Assembly: GCA_012517475.1 (NCBI GenBank)
Contig: JAAYUV010000034.1
Span: forward strand, 34,638-98,637
Source: Peptococcaceae bacterium
GTDB taxonomy: Bacteria; Bacillota; Desulfitobacteriia; Desulfitobacteriales; Syntrophobotulaceae
Length of the DNA: 64,000 bases
Direction of reading: 5' to 3'
Below, piece by piece: positions 51,512 through 60,295 of this stretch (position 1 is the first letter of the stretch; each line of letters opens with the position of its first letter). The notes beneath the pieces are model-generated. The model did no database searches. It was not told the origin of the DNA and worked only from the letters and a program-made list of their open reading frames with translations. Both the position numbers and the translations under genes were made by a program.

Positions 51512-51552
51512 TACCGTGTTAACTTGAAATAAGGTGCCAGGGGGATGAACCA

Positions 51553-51939
51553 GTGGAAATTGCGCAAGTCATTGGCCTTGCCATCATTGTTACGGTGATT
51601 GGGGCAGTTATCAAGCAAATCAAACCTGAAATGGCCCTGCAATTAAGTATTTTCACAGGAGTAGCTATATTTCTCCTGGTTATGGACAAGATCAGGCTTG
51701 TTGTGGAACTCCTGCAGAAATTGGCAGATCAGGCCAATGTCAGCTCTTATTATCTATTTATTGTTCTTAAAATTGTAGGAGTGGCCTATTTGGCAGAATT
51801 CGGTTGTCAGATCTGCAAAGATGCCGGGGAAAATGCGCTGGCTTCCAAAGTGGAACTGGCAGCAAAAATATTTGTTGTGGTCCTGGCAATCCCGATTATC
51901 GTTGCGATCATGGAGTCTATGATGAAGCTGCTGGCGTAA
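51553..51939 (+). CDS. spoIIIAD: stage III sporulation protein AD
   Basis: A 128-residue protein with four hydrophobic helices: IAQVIGLAIIVTVIGAVIKQ, ALQLSIFTGVAIFLLVMDKI, YLFIVLKIVGVAYLAEFG and IFVVVLAIPIIVAIMESMM. CQICKDAGENALASKVELA is the family landmark. The start is GTG, behind AGGGGG at a suitable distance. Full length. Confidence 0.94.
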   Translation: MEIAQVIGLAIIVTVIGAVIKQIKPEMALQLSIFTGVAIFLLVMDKIRLVVELLQKLADQANVSSYYLFIVLKIVGVAYLAEFGCQICKDAGENALASKVELAAKIFVVVLAIPIIVAIMESMMKLLA

Positions 51940-51951
51940 GGAGAGATAAGG

Positions 51952-53136
51952 TTGGGTAAAAGGATAAAAGCAATACTATTTCTTATCTTCATGACCATTA
52001 TCATGTTTCCGTTTCCCTGCCAGGCAGAAGGAACACAGGATAGTTCTTCGGCAAAAACCGAATTCGTCGACATTACTCAGGAGATCGATTTGTCCAAGGT
52101 GAAGGATATGTTAAAGCAGCTTGACCAGGATGTGCAGGATGCTATGCCGGATTTTTCCCTGTCCCGAATATTTGAAGACCTGAAAAGCGGGAAAATAAGC
52201 TTGAAACCCGAGAACCTGGGTACAAGTATCAGCAAGGCAATACTTAAAGAATTTGTGACCAACGCTCCGCTCGTTGCCAAATTGCTTGTTCTGGCAGTGA
52301 TCTGCGCTGTCATAAACCAGCTGCAGGCTGCTTTCACCGGAAATGTCAGCAAGATTGCCAAGATGCTCGTGTATCTTGTCCTTTTGGGACTGGCTATTAC
52401 CTCTTTCCGAATAGCCCTTGATACAGGGACGAAAGCCATTGACAACATGGTTTCCTTTATGCAAGCCGTTCTTCCGGTTATGTACGCCTTGCTGCTGGCA
52501 ATGGGCAATCTTACAAGTGCAGCGTTGTTTAAACCGGTTGTAATGGGAAGTTTGGTTTTTTTATCTACGGTGATAAAAACCGTTGTGCTGCCGCTTTTCT
52601 TTTTCAGCATTATTCTCAAACTGTTTAATAACATTTCAACCCAGTTTAAACTTTCCAAGTTTGCATCCCTGCTTGAGTTCGGCGGAAAATTGAGCATCGG
52701 CATTGTTTTAACGGTGTTCATAGGAATTATGTCGGTTCAGGGAGTAACCGGAGGGGTCGCCGACGGGGTTACCCTGAGAACGGCCAAATATTCAGCGGAT
52801 TTGATCCCCGTTGTAGGAAAATTCTTTAAGGATGCGGTGGAATTGGTGATAAGCTCCGGATTATTGCTGAAAAATGCTCTAGGTCTCATTTCATTATTGG
52901 CTATCGCCGTCATCACGTTTGCCCCGGTTATCAAAATTATTGCCATGATGTTTACCTTTAAATTATCAGCGGCGCTGATCGAACCTTTAGGGGAAAAGGA
53001 ATTAGCGGACAGTTTGCAGGATATGTCCAAAGGACTTTTATATATTTTTACGGCAGTCGCCTCAGTCGGCATTATGTTTTTTATGGCGATCACCATCATT
53101 GTGGGCGCCGGAAATCTTACGGTTATGCTTCGCTAA
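51952..53136 (+). CDS. spoIIIAE: stage III sporulation protein AE
   Basis: A 394-residue membrane protein with a signal-like N-terminus (GKRIKAILFLIFMTIIMFPF), an acidic linker, and a C-terminal multi-helix region with VQGVTGGVADGVTLRTAKYS and DSLQDMSKGLLYIFTAVASV. It is the largest membrane part of the SpoIIIA channel. TTG at 51952 follows AAGGAGAGATAAG, which decides the non-ATG start. Confidence 0.94.
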   Translation: MGKRIKAILFLIFMTIIMFPFPCQAEGTQDSSSAKTEFVDITQEIDLSKVKDMLKQLDQDVQDAMPDFSLSRIFEDLKSGKISLKPENLGTSISKAILKEFVTNAPLVAKLLVLAVICAVINQLQAAFTGNVSKIAKMLVYLVLLGLAITSFRIALDTGTKAIDNMVSFMQAVLPVMYALLLAMGNLTSAALFKPVVMGSLVFLSTVIKTVVLPLFFFSIILKLFNNISTQFKLSKFASLLEFGGKLSIGIVLTVFIGIMSVQGVTGGVADGVTLRTAKYSADLIPVVGKFFKDAVELVISSGLLLKNALGLISLLAIAVITFAPVIKIIAMMFTFKLSAALIEPLGEKELADSLQDMSKGLLYIFTAVASVGIMFFMAITIIVGAGNLTVMLR

Positions 53137-53173
53137 AAAGACCGGCACTGAGAAAATTACCCGGGGTGAAGAA

Positions 53174-53773
53174 ATGGAAGGATTAAAAACGCTCATTCGA
53201 AACCTGGCCTTTATCCTGCTTTTGGCAACATTCTTAGAAATGCTTCTTCCCAGTAAATCCATGAGAGGCCTTGTGCAATTGGTAATGGGGCTGTTTGTTA
53301 TCGCAGCGGTTTTAAATCCCCTGGCTGATTTTATGAGCTGGGATTTTACCGATAAGATTCCTGCCTGGACGGAAATATCTTCGACTGATTTGCCCGTTTT
53401 GGCTTCAGACGGTAAACAGGCAGACTCGGGTAAATCAGCGGTAAGGGAACAGTATAAAAAAATACTGGTGAACCAGATTCAGGCCTTGGTTGGCGCTGTT
53501 GACGGGGTTGCCGCTTCTGAGATCAATGTGGATTTGGCTAAGGATACCGGAGGTTTCAGTGACTATCCCAAGATTCTGAAAATAAACATCCTCTATAGTT
53601 TAAAAACGGGTGCGACGAACGCAATTACTCCTGTTGCCCCTGTTATTATCGGGGGGGATTCCAATAAGAAGAATAGTGTGTCCTATTCCGATAAAGCCCA
53701 GCAGATAAAAAAACAGGTTTCATCTCTGATGCAGATACCGGAAGAAGTGATCACCGTTCAGGAGAAATATTAG
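53174..53773 (+). CDS. spoIIIAF: stage III sporulation protein AF
   Basis: A 199-residue protein: two N-terminal membrane helices (NLAFILLLATFLEMLLPSKS, LVQLVMGLFVIAAVLNPLAD), then a soluble ring-building-motif domain with KKQVSSLMQIPEEVITVQEK at the end. ATG at 53174 follows GGGGTGAAG; the upstream extension is rejected because it overlaps spoIIIAE. Confidence 0.92.
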   Translation: MEGLKTLIRNLAFILLLATFLEMLLPSKSMRGLVQLVMGLFVIAAVLNPLADFMSWDFTDKIPAWTEISSTDLPVLASDGKQADSGKSAVREQYKKILVNQIQALVGAVDGVAASEINVDLAKDTGGFSDYPKILKINILYSLKTGATNAITPVAPVIIGGDSNKKNSVSYSDKAQQIKKQVSSLMQIPEEVITVQEKY

Positions 53774-53793
53774 AAGTTTAAGGAGGGGAAATC

Positions 53794-54354
53794 ATGAATT
53801 TTTTTAAAGAAGGATTCACGGAGAAAATCATGTTATCAGTGATATTATTAATCGTAGTGGCAGGGATTTTTATTTTTACCGCTAAAGATAATTCCGCAAA
53901 ACTTTCCTTGAAATCGGAAGCAAATCCCGTATCAGCCGTTCCCGCAGATAATTCCGGTATTTCCTCTTTAGAAAAAAATTTAGAAGAAAAGATTGCCGCA
54001 AGTCTCGAAAGCATTAAAGGAGTGGGCAAAGTAAAAGTTTTAGTCACCTATTCGTCGGGTCTGAGGAAAGAATATGCACGGAATGAAAGTATAACCAAGA
54101 GATCTTCTAAGGAAACGGATAAAGAAGGAGGTACCCGGGAAACCGTAGAGGATACAAGAACAGACAGTCTGGTCCTTTCGGGGAACACCAATCCCCTGGT
54201 AGTGGTAGAACAAAAACCTCAGGTTGAAGGAGTGCTGATTATTGCCCAGGGGGCAAGTGATCCGAAGATTAAAGAACAGATTTTTGAAGCGGTAAAAACG
54301 CTCTTAAATATTCAACCGGCAAAAATTAGTGTCGCTCCCATGGGAGGGGTATAA
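53794..54354 (+). CDS. spoIIIAG: stage III sporulation protein AG
   Basis: A 186-residue bitopic protein, one helix near 9-28 (EKIMLSVILLIVVAGIFIFT), then the ring-building domain LEEKIAASLESIKGVGKVKV and VLIIAQGASDPKIKEQIFEA. SpoIIIAG forms a large ring in the intermembrane space. AAGGAGGGGAAATC precedes the ATG. Confidence 0.94.
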   Translation: MNFFKEGFTEKIMLSVILLIVVAGIFIFTAKDNSAKLSLKSEANPVSAVPADNSGISSLEKNLEEKIAASLESIKGVGKVKVLVTYSSGLRKEYARNESITKRSSKETDKEGGTRETVEDTRTDSLVLSGNTNPLVVVEQKPQVEGVLIIAQGASDPKIKEQIFEAVKTLLNIQPAKISVAPMGGV

Positions 54355-54906
54355 GTGGGCAAAAAAAAGATTGTAAGTATAGGCCTTATTTTAGGGGTAG
54401 GATGCGGAAGTATTATCGCCATAAGCTGTATAGATAAGGAAGCTGTCATCCCCGCAAAGGCAAACGGCAGAAGCGAACAAAAAGAAATTGTCATTGATAC
54501 GGCCCCAAATGAAATCCAGATTGGTTTTTCCTCAGAGATCATCGATTTAACCGATGATACGGGGCAGAATTATTACGTAAATTACAGGATTAAGAGAGAG
54601 CAGTCCCGCCAGGAGACCAAAGACATGCTCCGGCTTCTGCTGGAATCGGATATTCGGCAAACCCGGGAGCAAGCGCAGCAGCGCTGGCTGGATTTAAGCA
54701 GTAAGATCAGCAAAGAAGGAGAAATCGAAAATGTTCTTAAAATGAAGGGATTTAAGGATGTAGTATCGGAGGTCAATTCTCAAAAGGCTTCTATTACCGT
54801 ACTGGCACAAAAACTGACCCTGCAGGAAATATATATCATTAAAAGAACTGCAACAGATATCACCGGTTTTCCGGCAGATAATATACAGGTGACGGCAAGA
54901 GCATAA
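54355..54906 (+). CDS. spoIIIAH: stage III sporulation protein AH
   Basis: A 183-residue bitopic protein, helix near 5-22 (KIVSIGLILGVGCGSIIAIS), then YVNYRIKREQSRQETKDMLR and the C-terminal domain (VNSQKASITVLAQKLTLQEI) that meets SpoIIQ from the forespore. GTG follows directly on the spoIIIAG stop with GGGAGGGG upstream. It closes the complete operon. Confidence 0.94.
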   Translation: MGKKKIVSIGLILGVGCGSIIAISCIDKEAVIPAKANGRSEQKEIVIDTAPNEIQIGFSSEIIDLTDDTGQNYYVNYRIKREQSRQETKDMLRLLLESDIRQTREQAQQRWLDLSSKISKEGEIENVLKMKGFKDVVSEVNSQKASITVLAQKLTLQEIYIIKRTATDITGFPADNIQVTARA

Positions 54907-54926
54907 GATATGAAAGGCCGGGGTAC

Positions 54927-54954
54927 TTGCTGAAGGTATGGTTTCTGATATAAT
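54927..54954 (+). promoter_or_regulatory. promoter of the gls24-amaP-nusB group
   Basis: TTGCTG at 54927-54932, 16-bp spacer, TATAAT at 54949-54954 with an upstream TG giving an extended -10 (TGATATAAT). Confidence 0.6.
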
Positions 54955-55001
54955 AACAAATAAGGTTATAGATGGAAAAAACTGATGAGGTGTAATAGAC
55001 A

Positions 55002-55391
55002 ATGGAAAATAGTAGAATAGAAAGCTCGATCGGTTCTGTCAGAATAGCGGATGAAGTAGTAGAAGTTATCGCCGGGATGGCTGCTTCTGAGGTTGAAGGG
55101 GTAGCGGAAATGAGCGGCGGATTTGTTGGGGACCTGGCCAATATGCTGGGCAGAGGCAAAAATGTTTCCAAGGGGATCAAGGTTGAAGTCGGTGAGAATG
55201 AAGCTACCGTTGATTTGTTTCTTGCCGTGGATTACGGGGTATCCATTCCGGATGTGGCTCAAAAAGTGCAGGAAGTAGTAAAAGAGGCTATCGAAGGAAT
55301 GACAGGCTTGTCGGTGTTGGAAATCAATGTTCATATTCAGGGGATTGCATTTAAAAATACGGCTGAGGGCAAGGAGATTAAAGAAAACTAA
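55002..55391 (+). CDS. Asp23/Gls24 family envelope stress protein
   Basis: A 129-residue protein of the Asp23/Gls24 (YqhY/AmfE) family. It shows GSVRIADEVVEVIAGMAASE, VEGVAEMSGGFVG, then VDLFLAVDYGVSIPDVAQKV and SVLEINVHIQGIAF. In staphylococci Asp23 is held at the membrane by AmaP, which is encoded next here. The spoIIIA - Asp23 - nusB order is common in Firmicutes. GATGAGGTG precedes the ATG. Envelope stress role is by family. Confidence 0.93.
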   Translation: MENSRIESSIGSVRIADEVVEVIAGMAASEVEGVAEMSGGFVGDLANMLGRGKNVSKGIKVEVGENEATVDLFLAVDYGVSIPDVAQKVQEVVKEAIEGMTGLSVLEINVHIQGIAFKNTAEGKEIKEN

Positions 55392-55426
55392 CGCTTTGCG
55401 GATTTGCTTTCTGAAAGAGGTAGATC

Positions 55427-55942
55427 ATGTTTCGGACTATTTTTGGCGTATTTCTGATCGCCTTGGGAGGGTGGATCTTCCTATTGGCTACAGGCTGGAA
55501 GATACCCTATGAATATACGGTTCAGCTGGTGGAATGGCTTCGGGCCAACCCGTTACAAAGTATATTCAGTTCATTAGGACTTATTTTAGTTGGATTTTTA
55601 CTTGTAAGGAATCAGCCTTTTTCTTTTAATAAGCCGTTTCTGTTTAAGTTTAAAAAAGGAGAATTAAGAATTAACCAAACCGCGCTGAAGGATATTGTTG
55701 CGCGGAGTACATCAGGGTTCGATGGTTTGCGTAAATCCAGCAGCTTAGTAAAAACAAAAGAAGACGGTATAGAAGTATCGGTCTTTTGTCAATTTGCAGA
55801 CGGGTATGATAGTTCACTTGTTTCCGAAAAAATCCGGGAAAAAGTCAGCCAGGATATCGAACAGTATTCCGGAATAAAGGTTAAAGAGGTGAAGGTCCTG
55901 TTCAGTCCACACCATTTGGGCTTTGCAGCCAAAAAGAAATGA
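55427..55942 (+). CDS. amaP: alkaline shock response membrane anchor protein AmaP
   Basis: A 171-residue protein with two N-terminal membrane helices (IFGVFLIALGGWIFLLATGW and LQSIFSSLGLILVGFLLV) and a soluble C-terminal domain (GIEVSVFCQFADGYDSSLVS, GIKVKEVKVLF) that resembles Asp23. It is expected to anchor the upstream Asp23-like protein to the membrane. The stop overlaps the next ATG (ATGA). Confidence 0.88.
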   Translation: MFRTIFGVFLIALGGWIFLLATGWKIPYEYTVQLVEWLRANPLQSIFSSLGLILVGFLLVRNQPFSFNKPFLFKFKKGELRINQTALKDIVARSTSGFDGLRKSSSLVKTKEDGIEVSVFCQFADGYDSSLVSEKIREKVSQDIEQYSGIKVKEVKVLFSPHHLGFAAKKK

Positions 55943-56199
55943 ACGAAAACTGGGGGAGAATCGGGGAAAAACTGAATAGCTTCTTTTTCTGGTGTCTGGA
56001 GAAACATCCCGGGAAGTTGATCGGTTTTTTAATCGGTTTTTTTACGGCGCTGTGTTTTATTATTTTTGGATTCTGGCAGACCATTCTTCTGGCCGGATTA
56101 TCCTGCGTCGGTTACTATGTGGGGAGTTGGTGGGATGAAGGAGAATTCCCGCTTTGGCTTACAAGACTGTTACATAGAATTAATTTCAAGAGCAAATGA
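55939..56199 (+). CDS. DUF2273 small integral membrane protein
   Basis: An 86-residue protein with two helices (LIGFLIGFFTALCFIIFGFW, TILLAGLSCVGYYVGSWWDE), a typical DUF2273 layout. It is a constant neighbour of amaP and Asp23 genes and probably part of the same membrane assembly; function unknown. It overlaps amaP by four bases. Confidence 0.88.
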   Translation: MNENWGRIGEKLNSFFFWCLEKHPGKLIGFLIGFFTALCFIIFGFWQTILLAGLSCVGYYVGSWWDEGEFPLWLTRLLHRINFKSK

Positions 56200-56232
56200 T
56201 AAACATAAGAAAAATCATTGCGGAGGCAATTG

Positions 56233-56643
56233 ATGAGCAGAAGATTGGCGCGGGAAACCGCACTTCAGGTTCTTTACCAAATTGATATAACCGGTGAAAC
56301 CGGAGATGTTCAGGGGATTATCCAAAATTGGGCTGCGGAATTTGATGTTTCCACAAAGAGCATAGAATTTACCCGGAAATTGGTTGAGGGTACTCTGGAT
56401 AAAAAAAAGGAAATCGATGAAAAGATTTCCCAAACCGCACATGAATGGGCTTTGGATAGGATGAATACCGTAGATCGCAATCTCATGCGGCTGGCTATTT
56501 ACGAGATGAACTACTGTCCGGAAACACCTCAAAAAGTTACTCTCAACGAAGCGATTGAAATTGCCAAAAGGTTCGGGGGAGAAGACTCCGCAAGGTTTAT
56601 CAACGGGATATTGGATAAAATGATGGATGCTTCTGAAAAGTAG
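56233..56643 (+). CDS. nusB: transcription antitermination factor NusB
   Basis: A 136-residue RNA-binding helical protein that works with NusE in rRNA antitermination. It opens SRRLARETALQVLYQIDITG and has LDRMNTVDRNLMRLAIYEMN, then NEAIEIAKRFGGEDSARFIN with the ending GILDKMM. ATG at 56233 follows GCGGAGGC; the TTG at 56218 is rejected because it includes that site. Full length. Confidence 0.96.
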   Translation: MSRRLARETALQVLYQIDITGETGDVQGIIQNWAAEFDVSTKSIEFTRKLVEGTLDKKKEIDEKISQTAHEWALDRMNTVDRNLMRLAIYEMNYCPETPQKVTLNEAIEIAKRFGGEDSARFINGILDKMMDASEK

Positions 56644-56664
56644 AAAAACTAGGGGAAATGGAGA

Positions 56665-57612
56665 ATGTTGTTTCTAGGGATCGACACCAGTGCATATACC
56701 TCTTCAGCAGCCATTGTGGATGACAGGAAAGAGGTTACCTGGGAATATCGCCGGCTTTTGGTTGTCCCCCCGGGTGAAAGGGGTCTGGCACAGTCGGAAG
56801 CTTTATTTCAACATATTCAGGTTCTTCCTGAGATCATCAGGATGGTCCCGTCCCACCTGTGGACGAAGATGAAAGGAGTAGGGGTTAGTACTGCTCCCAG
56901 ACCGGTTTCCGGATCCTATATGCCTGTTTTTACAGCCGGGATGGCAATCGCTTCCTCCATCGCTTCGGCTTTAGGGGTCGAGTTATTTCATACCAGTCAT
57001 CAGGAAGGTCATTTGGCTGCCGGAATCGGATCCGCTGAAGGTTTTACAGCAGAGGAATTTCTGGCTGTACATCTTTCCGGCGGGACAACAGAATTATTAA
57101 AAGCAAAAAAAAGTGAGCCCGGTAGATTTGAGCTTGAGATATTGGGAGAGACAAGTGATCTCCACGCCGGCCAGTTCATAGACCGTGTAGGAGTTAGTTT
57201 AGGGCTTTCTTTCCCTGCAGGCAGGGAATTAGAGAGGCTTGCGCAGAAGGCTGCTCCGGGATCTGCTTCCTTGCTGCCTTCTTCGGTTAAAGGGTATGAA
57301 ATGAGTTTTTCAGGTGTAGAGTCAGCAGTTCAACGCTTCATCACTGAGAAAAAAAGACCTGCAGATTTGGCAAGAGCGGTTGAAGGATGTATTATCAGGA
57401 CACTGGCTAAAGTCCTTGAAAAAGCTGTAAAAGATACAGGAATGGAAAAGATCTTGATCGTAGGCGGGGTATCCTCCAATCAATATATCAGGACTGAACT
57501 TACCCGAAAACTCAGCCCATTTTCTCAATTATTCTGGGCTAATCCGGAATGGAGTTCCGATAATGCGATCGGAGTATCCATGTTAACTCGGGATGCATTG
57601 TTCAATAAATGA
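56665..57612 (+). CDS. TsaD/Kae1-like (M22) paralogue
   Basis: A 315-residue ASKHA-fold protein: LFLGIDTSAYTSSAAIVDDR at the N-terminus, the metal site HQEGH (usual form HMEGH) in FHTSHQEGHLAAG, then AVHLSGGTTELLKA and ILIVGGVSSNQYIRTEL. True TsaD forms threonylcarbamoyl-adenosine on tRNA; this shorter, diverged version is a paralogue found in Clostridia near nusB, and its role is unknown. The metal-binding His residues remain. The gene ends before a ~190-bp gap with the nfn promoter. Confidence 0.85.
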   Translation: MLFLGIDTSAYTSSAAIVDDRKEVTWEYRRLLVVPPGERGLAQSEALFQHIQVLPEIIRMVPSHLWTKMKGVGVSTAPRPVSGSYMPVFTAGMAIASSIASALGVELFHTSHQEGHLAAGIGSAEGFTAEEFLAVHLSGGTTELLKAKKSEPGRFELEILGETSDLHAGQFIDRVGVSLGLSFPAGRELERLAQKAAPGSASLLPSSVKGYEMSFSGVESAVQRFITEKKRPADLARAVEGCIIRTLAKVLEKAVKDTGMEKILIVGGVSSNQYIRTELTRKLSPFSQLFWANPEWSSDNAIGVSMLTRDALFNK

Positions 57613-57671
57613 CAATATATGACTTTTTACGCCATATACATAATTTTCACTTAATTAATGAATTTTTTCAC

Positions 57672-57701
57672 TTGACAGAGGTTCTTATAAATTTGTAATA
57701 T
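57672..57701 (+). promoter_or_regulatory. promoter of nfnAB
   Basis: TTGACA at 57672-57677, 18-bp spacer, TAATAT at 57696-57701 (a TGTAAT at 57694 with a 16-bp spacer also fits). The 5' leader is about 95 nt. Confidence 0.55.
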
Positions 57702-57801
57702 TAAGAAGGGGATTGCTTTATTATCACGAATTAACATTATTTGGAGCAAAAATTCGTGACGAATTTTGCAATAATTTTGTAATTTCTGAGGAGGAGTGAA
57801 A

Positions 57802-58644
57802 GTGTACAGCGTAGTAAAGAGAAGACAGCTGTCAGACTCAATCGTTTTGCTTGAAGTCGAAGCACCGGCTGTTGCCAAGAAAGCCAAACCAGGAGAATTT
57901 GTTATCGTCCGGCAGAATGAAGAGTCTGAAAGAATTCCGTTAACAATTATGGATTTTAGCCCGGAAAAGGGAACAATCACGATTGTTATTCAGGAAGTCG
58001 GTTTTTCGTCTGCCCTCATCACCAGAATGCAAGAGGGAGATGCTTTTATTGATTTTGTAGGACCTCTTGGACAAGCCACTGAAATTGAAAATTACGGAAC
58101 AGTTCTTTGCGTCGGCGGCGGTGTAGGAATTGCTCCTGTACATCCTATTGCCCGTGGTTTAAAAGAGGCAGGTAATAAAGTTATTTCCGTTCTCGGTGCA
58201 AGATGCAAGGATTTGTTGATCCTTGAAGAAGAAATGAGAGCTGTAAGTGATGAAGTTGTAATCACAACGGATGATGGATCCTATGGAATGAAAGGCTTTG
58301 TCACCCACGGGATTCAATCCGTTCTTGATAAAGGTGTCAAAATTGATGCGATCTGGGCGATTGGTCCCGTCATCATGATGAAATCCGTTGCCAACTTTAC
58401 CAGACCGCTTGGAATCAAAACCATTGTCAGCATGAACCCTGTTATGGTTGACGGAACCGGAATGTGCGGAGCCTGTCGTTTAGACGTAGGCGGAGAAACC
58501 AAATTCGCTTGTGTTGACGGACCGGAATTTGACGCTCATAAAGTTGACTTTGATCTTGCTATGAAACGTTCTGCTTTCTTCCGCAATGAAGAAGCTGTTG
58601 CTTATAATAATTTCAAATGCCAGTGTGAAAAGGAGGGCAAATAA
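57802..58644 (+). CDS. nfnA: NADH-dependent ferredoxin:NADP+ oxidoreductase subunit NfnA
   Basis: A 280-residue FNR-like flavoprotein. FAD-binding start (VLLEVEAPAVAKKAKPGEFV), the NAD loop CVGGGVGIAPVHPIARGLKE, and a C-terminal [2Fe-2S] site in GTGMCGACRLDVGGETKFAC. With NfnB it bifurcates electrons between NADPH, NAD+ and ferredoxin. GTG at 57802 is chosen with GAGGAGGAG seven bases in front; a GTG six bases earlier is possible. nfnB begins one base after its stop. Confidence 0.93.
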   Translation: MYSVVKRRQLSDSIVLLEVEAPAVAKKAKPGEFVIVRQNEESERIPLTIMDFSPEKGTITIVIQEVGFSSALITRMQEGDAFIDFVGPLGQATEIENYGTVLCVGGGVGIAPVHPIARGLKEAGNKVISVLGARCKDLLILEEEMRAVSDEVVITTDDGSYGMKGFVTHGIQSVLDKGVKIDAIWAIGPVIMMKSVANFTRPLGIKTIVSMNPVMVDGTGMCGACRLDVGGETKFACVDGPEFDAHKVDFDLAMKRSAFFRNEEAVAYNNFKCQCEKEGK

Positions 58645-58645
58645 G

Positions 58646-60034
58646 ATGGCTTCTAAAGCACCACGTCATGAAATGCCCTGTCAAGACGCTATTGCCAGAG
58701 GAAAAAACTTCAGTGAAGTTGCCCTTGGTTATCCCACAGAGTTTGCTATTGAAGAAGCTAAACGCTGTGTTCAATGTAAAAAACCTAAATGTGTGGAAGG
58801 ATGTCCTGTTAACGTAGATATTCCACAATTTATTGAAAAAGTAGCCGAGGGACAATTTCTGGAAGCTGCTAAAATATTAAAAAGCAAAAATACTCTTCCT
58901 GCCATTTGCGGCCGTGTATGCCCGCAGGAAACCCAATGTGAATCCAAATGTCTGCTCGGAGTCAAAGGGGAATCCGTTGCTATCGGCCGTCTGGAGCGTT
59001 TTGTTGCAGACTATGAAATGGCGAATGGAACCAGCAAGTTTGTAAAACCTGCACCCAGCGGCAAAAAAGTTGCGATTATCGGAGCCGGTCCTGCCGGACT
59101 TACCTGTGCAGCAGAATTAGCGCGTGAAGGCCATGCAGTGACAGTATTCGAAGCGCTTCATGTTGCCGGCGGCGTGTTGATGTACGGAATTCCTGAATTC
59201 CGTCTTCCCAAAGCCATTGTACAAAAAGAAATCAACAGCCTCAAAGACATGGGTGTTGAGATTCTTGTCAACCAGGTCGTAGGAAAAGTTACTTCTGTTC
59301 AAGAACTGATGGACAGCGGTTATGATGCTGTATTCATCGGGACCGGAGCAGGTCTTCCTTACTTCATGAATATCCCTGGCGAAAACTTAAATGGGGTATA
59401 TTCCGCCAATGAGTTTTTGACCAGATCCAATTTGATGAAAGCTTATAATTTCCCGGCTAATGCAACTCCGATTAAAGTTGGGGAACAGGTAGCCGTTCTC
59501 GGCGGCGGCAACGTTGCCATGGACGCAGCCAGAACCGCTCTCCGTCTCGGAGCAAAAGATGTTTACATCGTATATCGTCGTTCCATGACTGAACTTCCTG
59601 CCCGTGCTGAAGAAGTTCACCATGCTGAGGAAGAAGGAATTCAGTTTAAGATTCTGACCAACCCTGTTCAAATCAATGGAGATGAAAACGGCAACGTCAA
59701 GAGCATGACTTGTCTGAAATATGAACTGGGCGAACCCGATGCCAGCGGACGCCGTAAGCCGATCGCTATCGAAGGTTCCGAATTTGAACTTCCTGTTCAA
59801 ACCGTAGTCGTATCCATCGGCCAGGGTCCTAACCCCTTAGTAACTACCACTACGAAAGGACTGGCTCTGAATAAGCATGGAAACATTGTTGCGGATGAAA
59901 ACACCATGGCTACCTCTATTCCTGGCGTTTATGCCGGCGGAGATATTGTCACCGGTGCAGCAACCGTTATCTTGGCTATGGGTGCAGGGAAAACAGCCGC
60001 TGCTTCCATCAACGAGTACCTGAAAACCAAATAA
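58646..60034 (+). CDS. nfnB: NADH-dependent ferredoxin:NADP+ oxidoreductase subunit NfnB
   Basis: A 462-residue glutamate-synthase-beta-like flavoprotein. The N-terminal part binds two [4Fe-4S] clusters (CVQCKKPKCVEGCPVNVDIP and CGRVCPQETQCESKCLLGVK); the FAD loop is IIGAGPAGLTCAAELAREGH near 145, and the NADPH part AVLGGGNVAMDAARTALRLG follows. The end GVYAGGDIVTGAATVILAMG is typical. ATG at 58646 follows AAAAGGAGG. NfnB oxidises NADPH while passing electrons to ferredoxin. Alternative reading as gltD-like is ruled out by the adjacent nfnA. Confidence 0.94.
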   Translation: MASKAPRHEMPCQDAIARGKNFSEVALGYPTEFAIEEAKRCVQCKKPKCVEGCPVNVDIPQFIEKVAEGQFLEAAKILKSKNTLPAICGRVCPQETQCESKCLLGVKGESVAIGRLERFVADYEMANGTSKFVKPAPSGKKVAIIGAGPAGLTCAAELAREGHAVTVFEALHVAGGVLMYGIPEFRLPKAIVQKEINSLKDMGVEILVNQVVGKVTSVQELMDSGYDAVFIGTGAGLPYFMNIPGENLNGVYSANEFLTRSNLMKAYNFPANATPIKVGEQVAVLGGGNVAMDAARTALRLGAKDVYIVYRRSMTELPARAEEVHHAEEEGIQFKILTNPVQINGDENGNVKSMTCLKYELGEPDASGRRKPIAIEGSEFELPVQTVVVSIGQGPNPLVTTTTKGLALNKHGNIVADENTMATSIPGVYAGGDIVTGAATVILAMGAGKTAAASINEYLKTK

Positions 60035-60085
60035 TCCAAGTCGATAGACCTGAATTTTAATTCATTATCAGTTGCATATGGGGTT

Positions 60086-60126
60086 TAGCTGCCAAGTTAT
60101 ATGATTTCATGATAATTTGGCAGCTA
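60086..60126 (+). terminator. hairpin between nfnB and the hyd operon
   Basis: A perfect 10-bp stem, TAGCTGCCAA with TTGGCAGCTA, around a 21-base loop with its own partial pairing. The tail is CTCTTAG, so termination is probable but not assured. Confidence 0.6.
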
Positions 60127-60131
60127 CTCTT

Positions 60132-60146
60132 AGACCAAATTGGTCT
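60132..60146 (+). promoter_or_regulatory. palindromic operator candidate for the hyd operon
   Basis: AGACCAA-A-TTGGTCT, a perfect 7-bp inverted repeat around one base, about 45 bp before the likely -10 and 150 bp before hydC. The binding protein is unknown. Confidence 0.5.
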
Positions 60147-60192
60147 GACCATCGGATAAAGTGATAATAACATAAAATATGATTGTATGTAA

Positions 60193-60198
60193 TATAAT
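60193..60198 (+). promoter_or_regulatory. -10 element of the hyd promoter
   Basis: A perfect TATAAT about 98 bp before hydC. The matching -35 region (about 60168-60175) is a poor match, which suggests activator dependence or an alternative sigma factor. Confidence 0.4.
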
Positions 60199-60295
60199 AG
60201 TACTGTACAATGAAAGAAACTGAGGAAAATTTTAGTTAAGTCATCAAAAATAAGTTAAATATTTCACAAAGTTTTAAGAAATGGGGGGAAGAAAA

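Noticed and set aside
53099..53173. Upstream extension of spoIIIAF
   Set aside because: It overlaps the end of spoIIIAE; GGGGTGAAG lies before the ATG at 53174.
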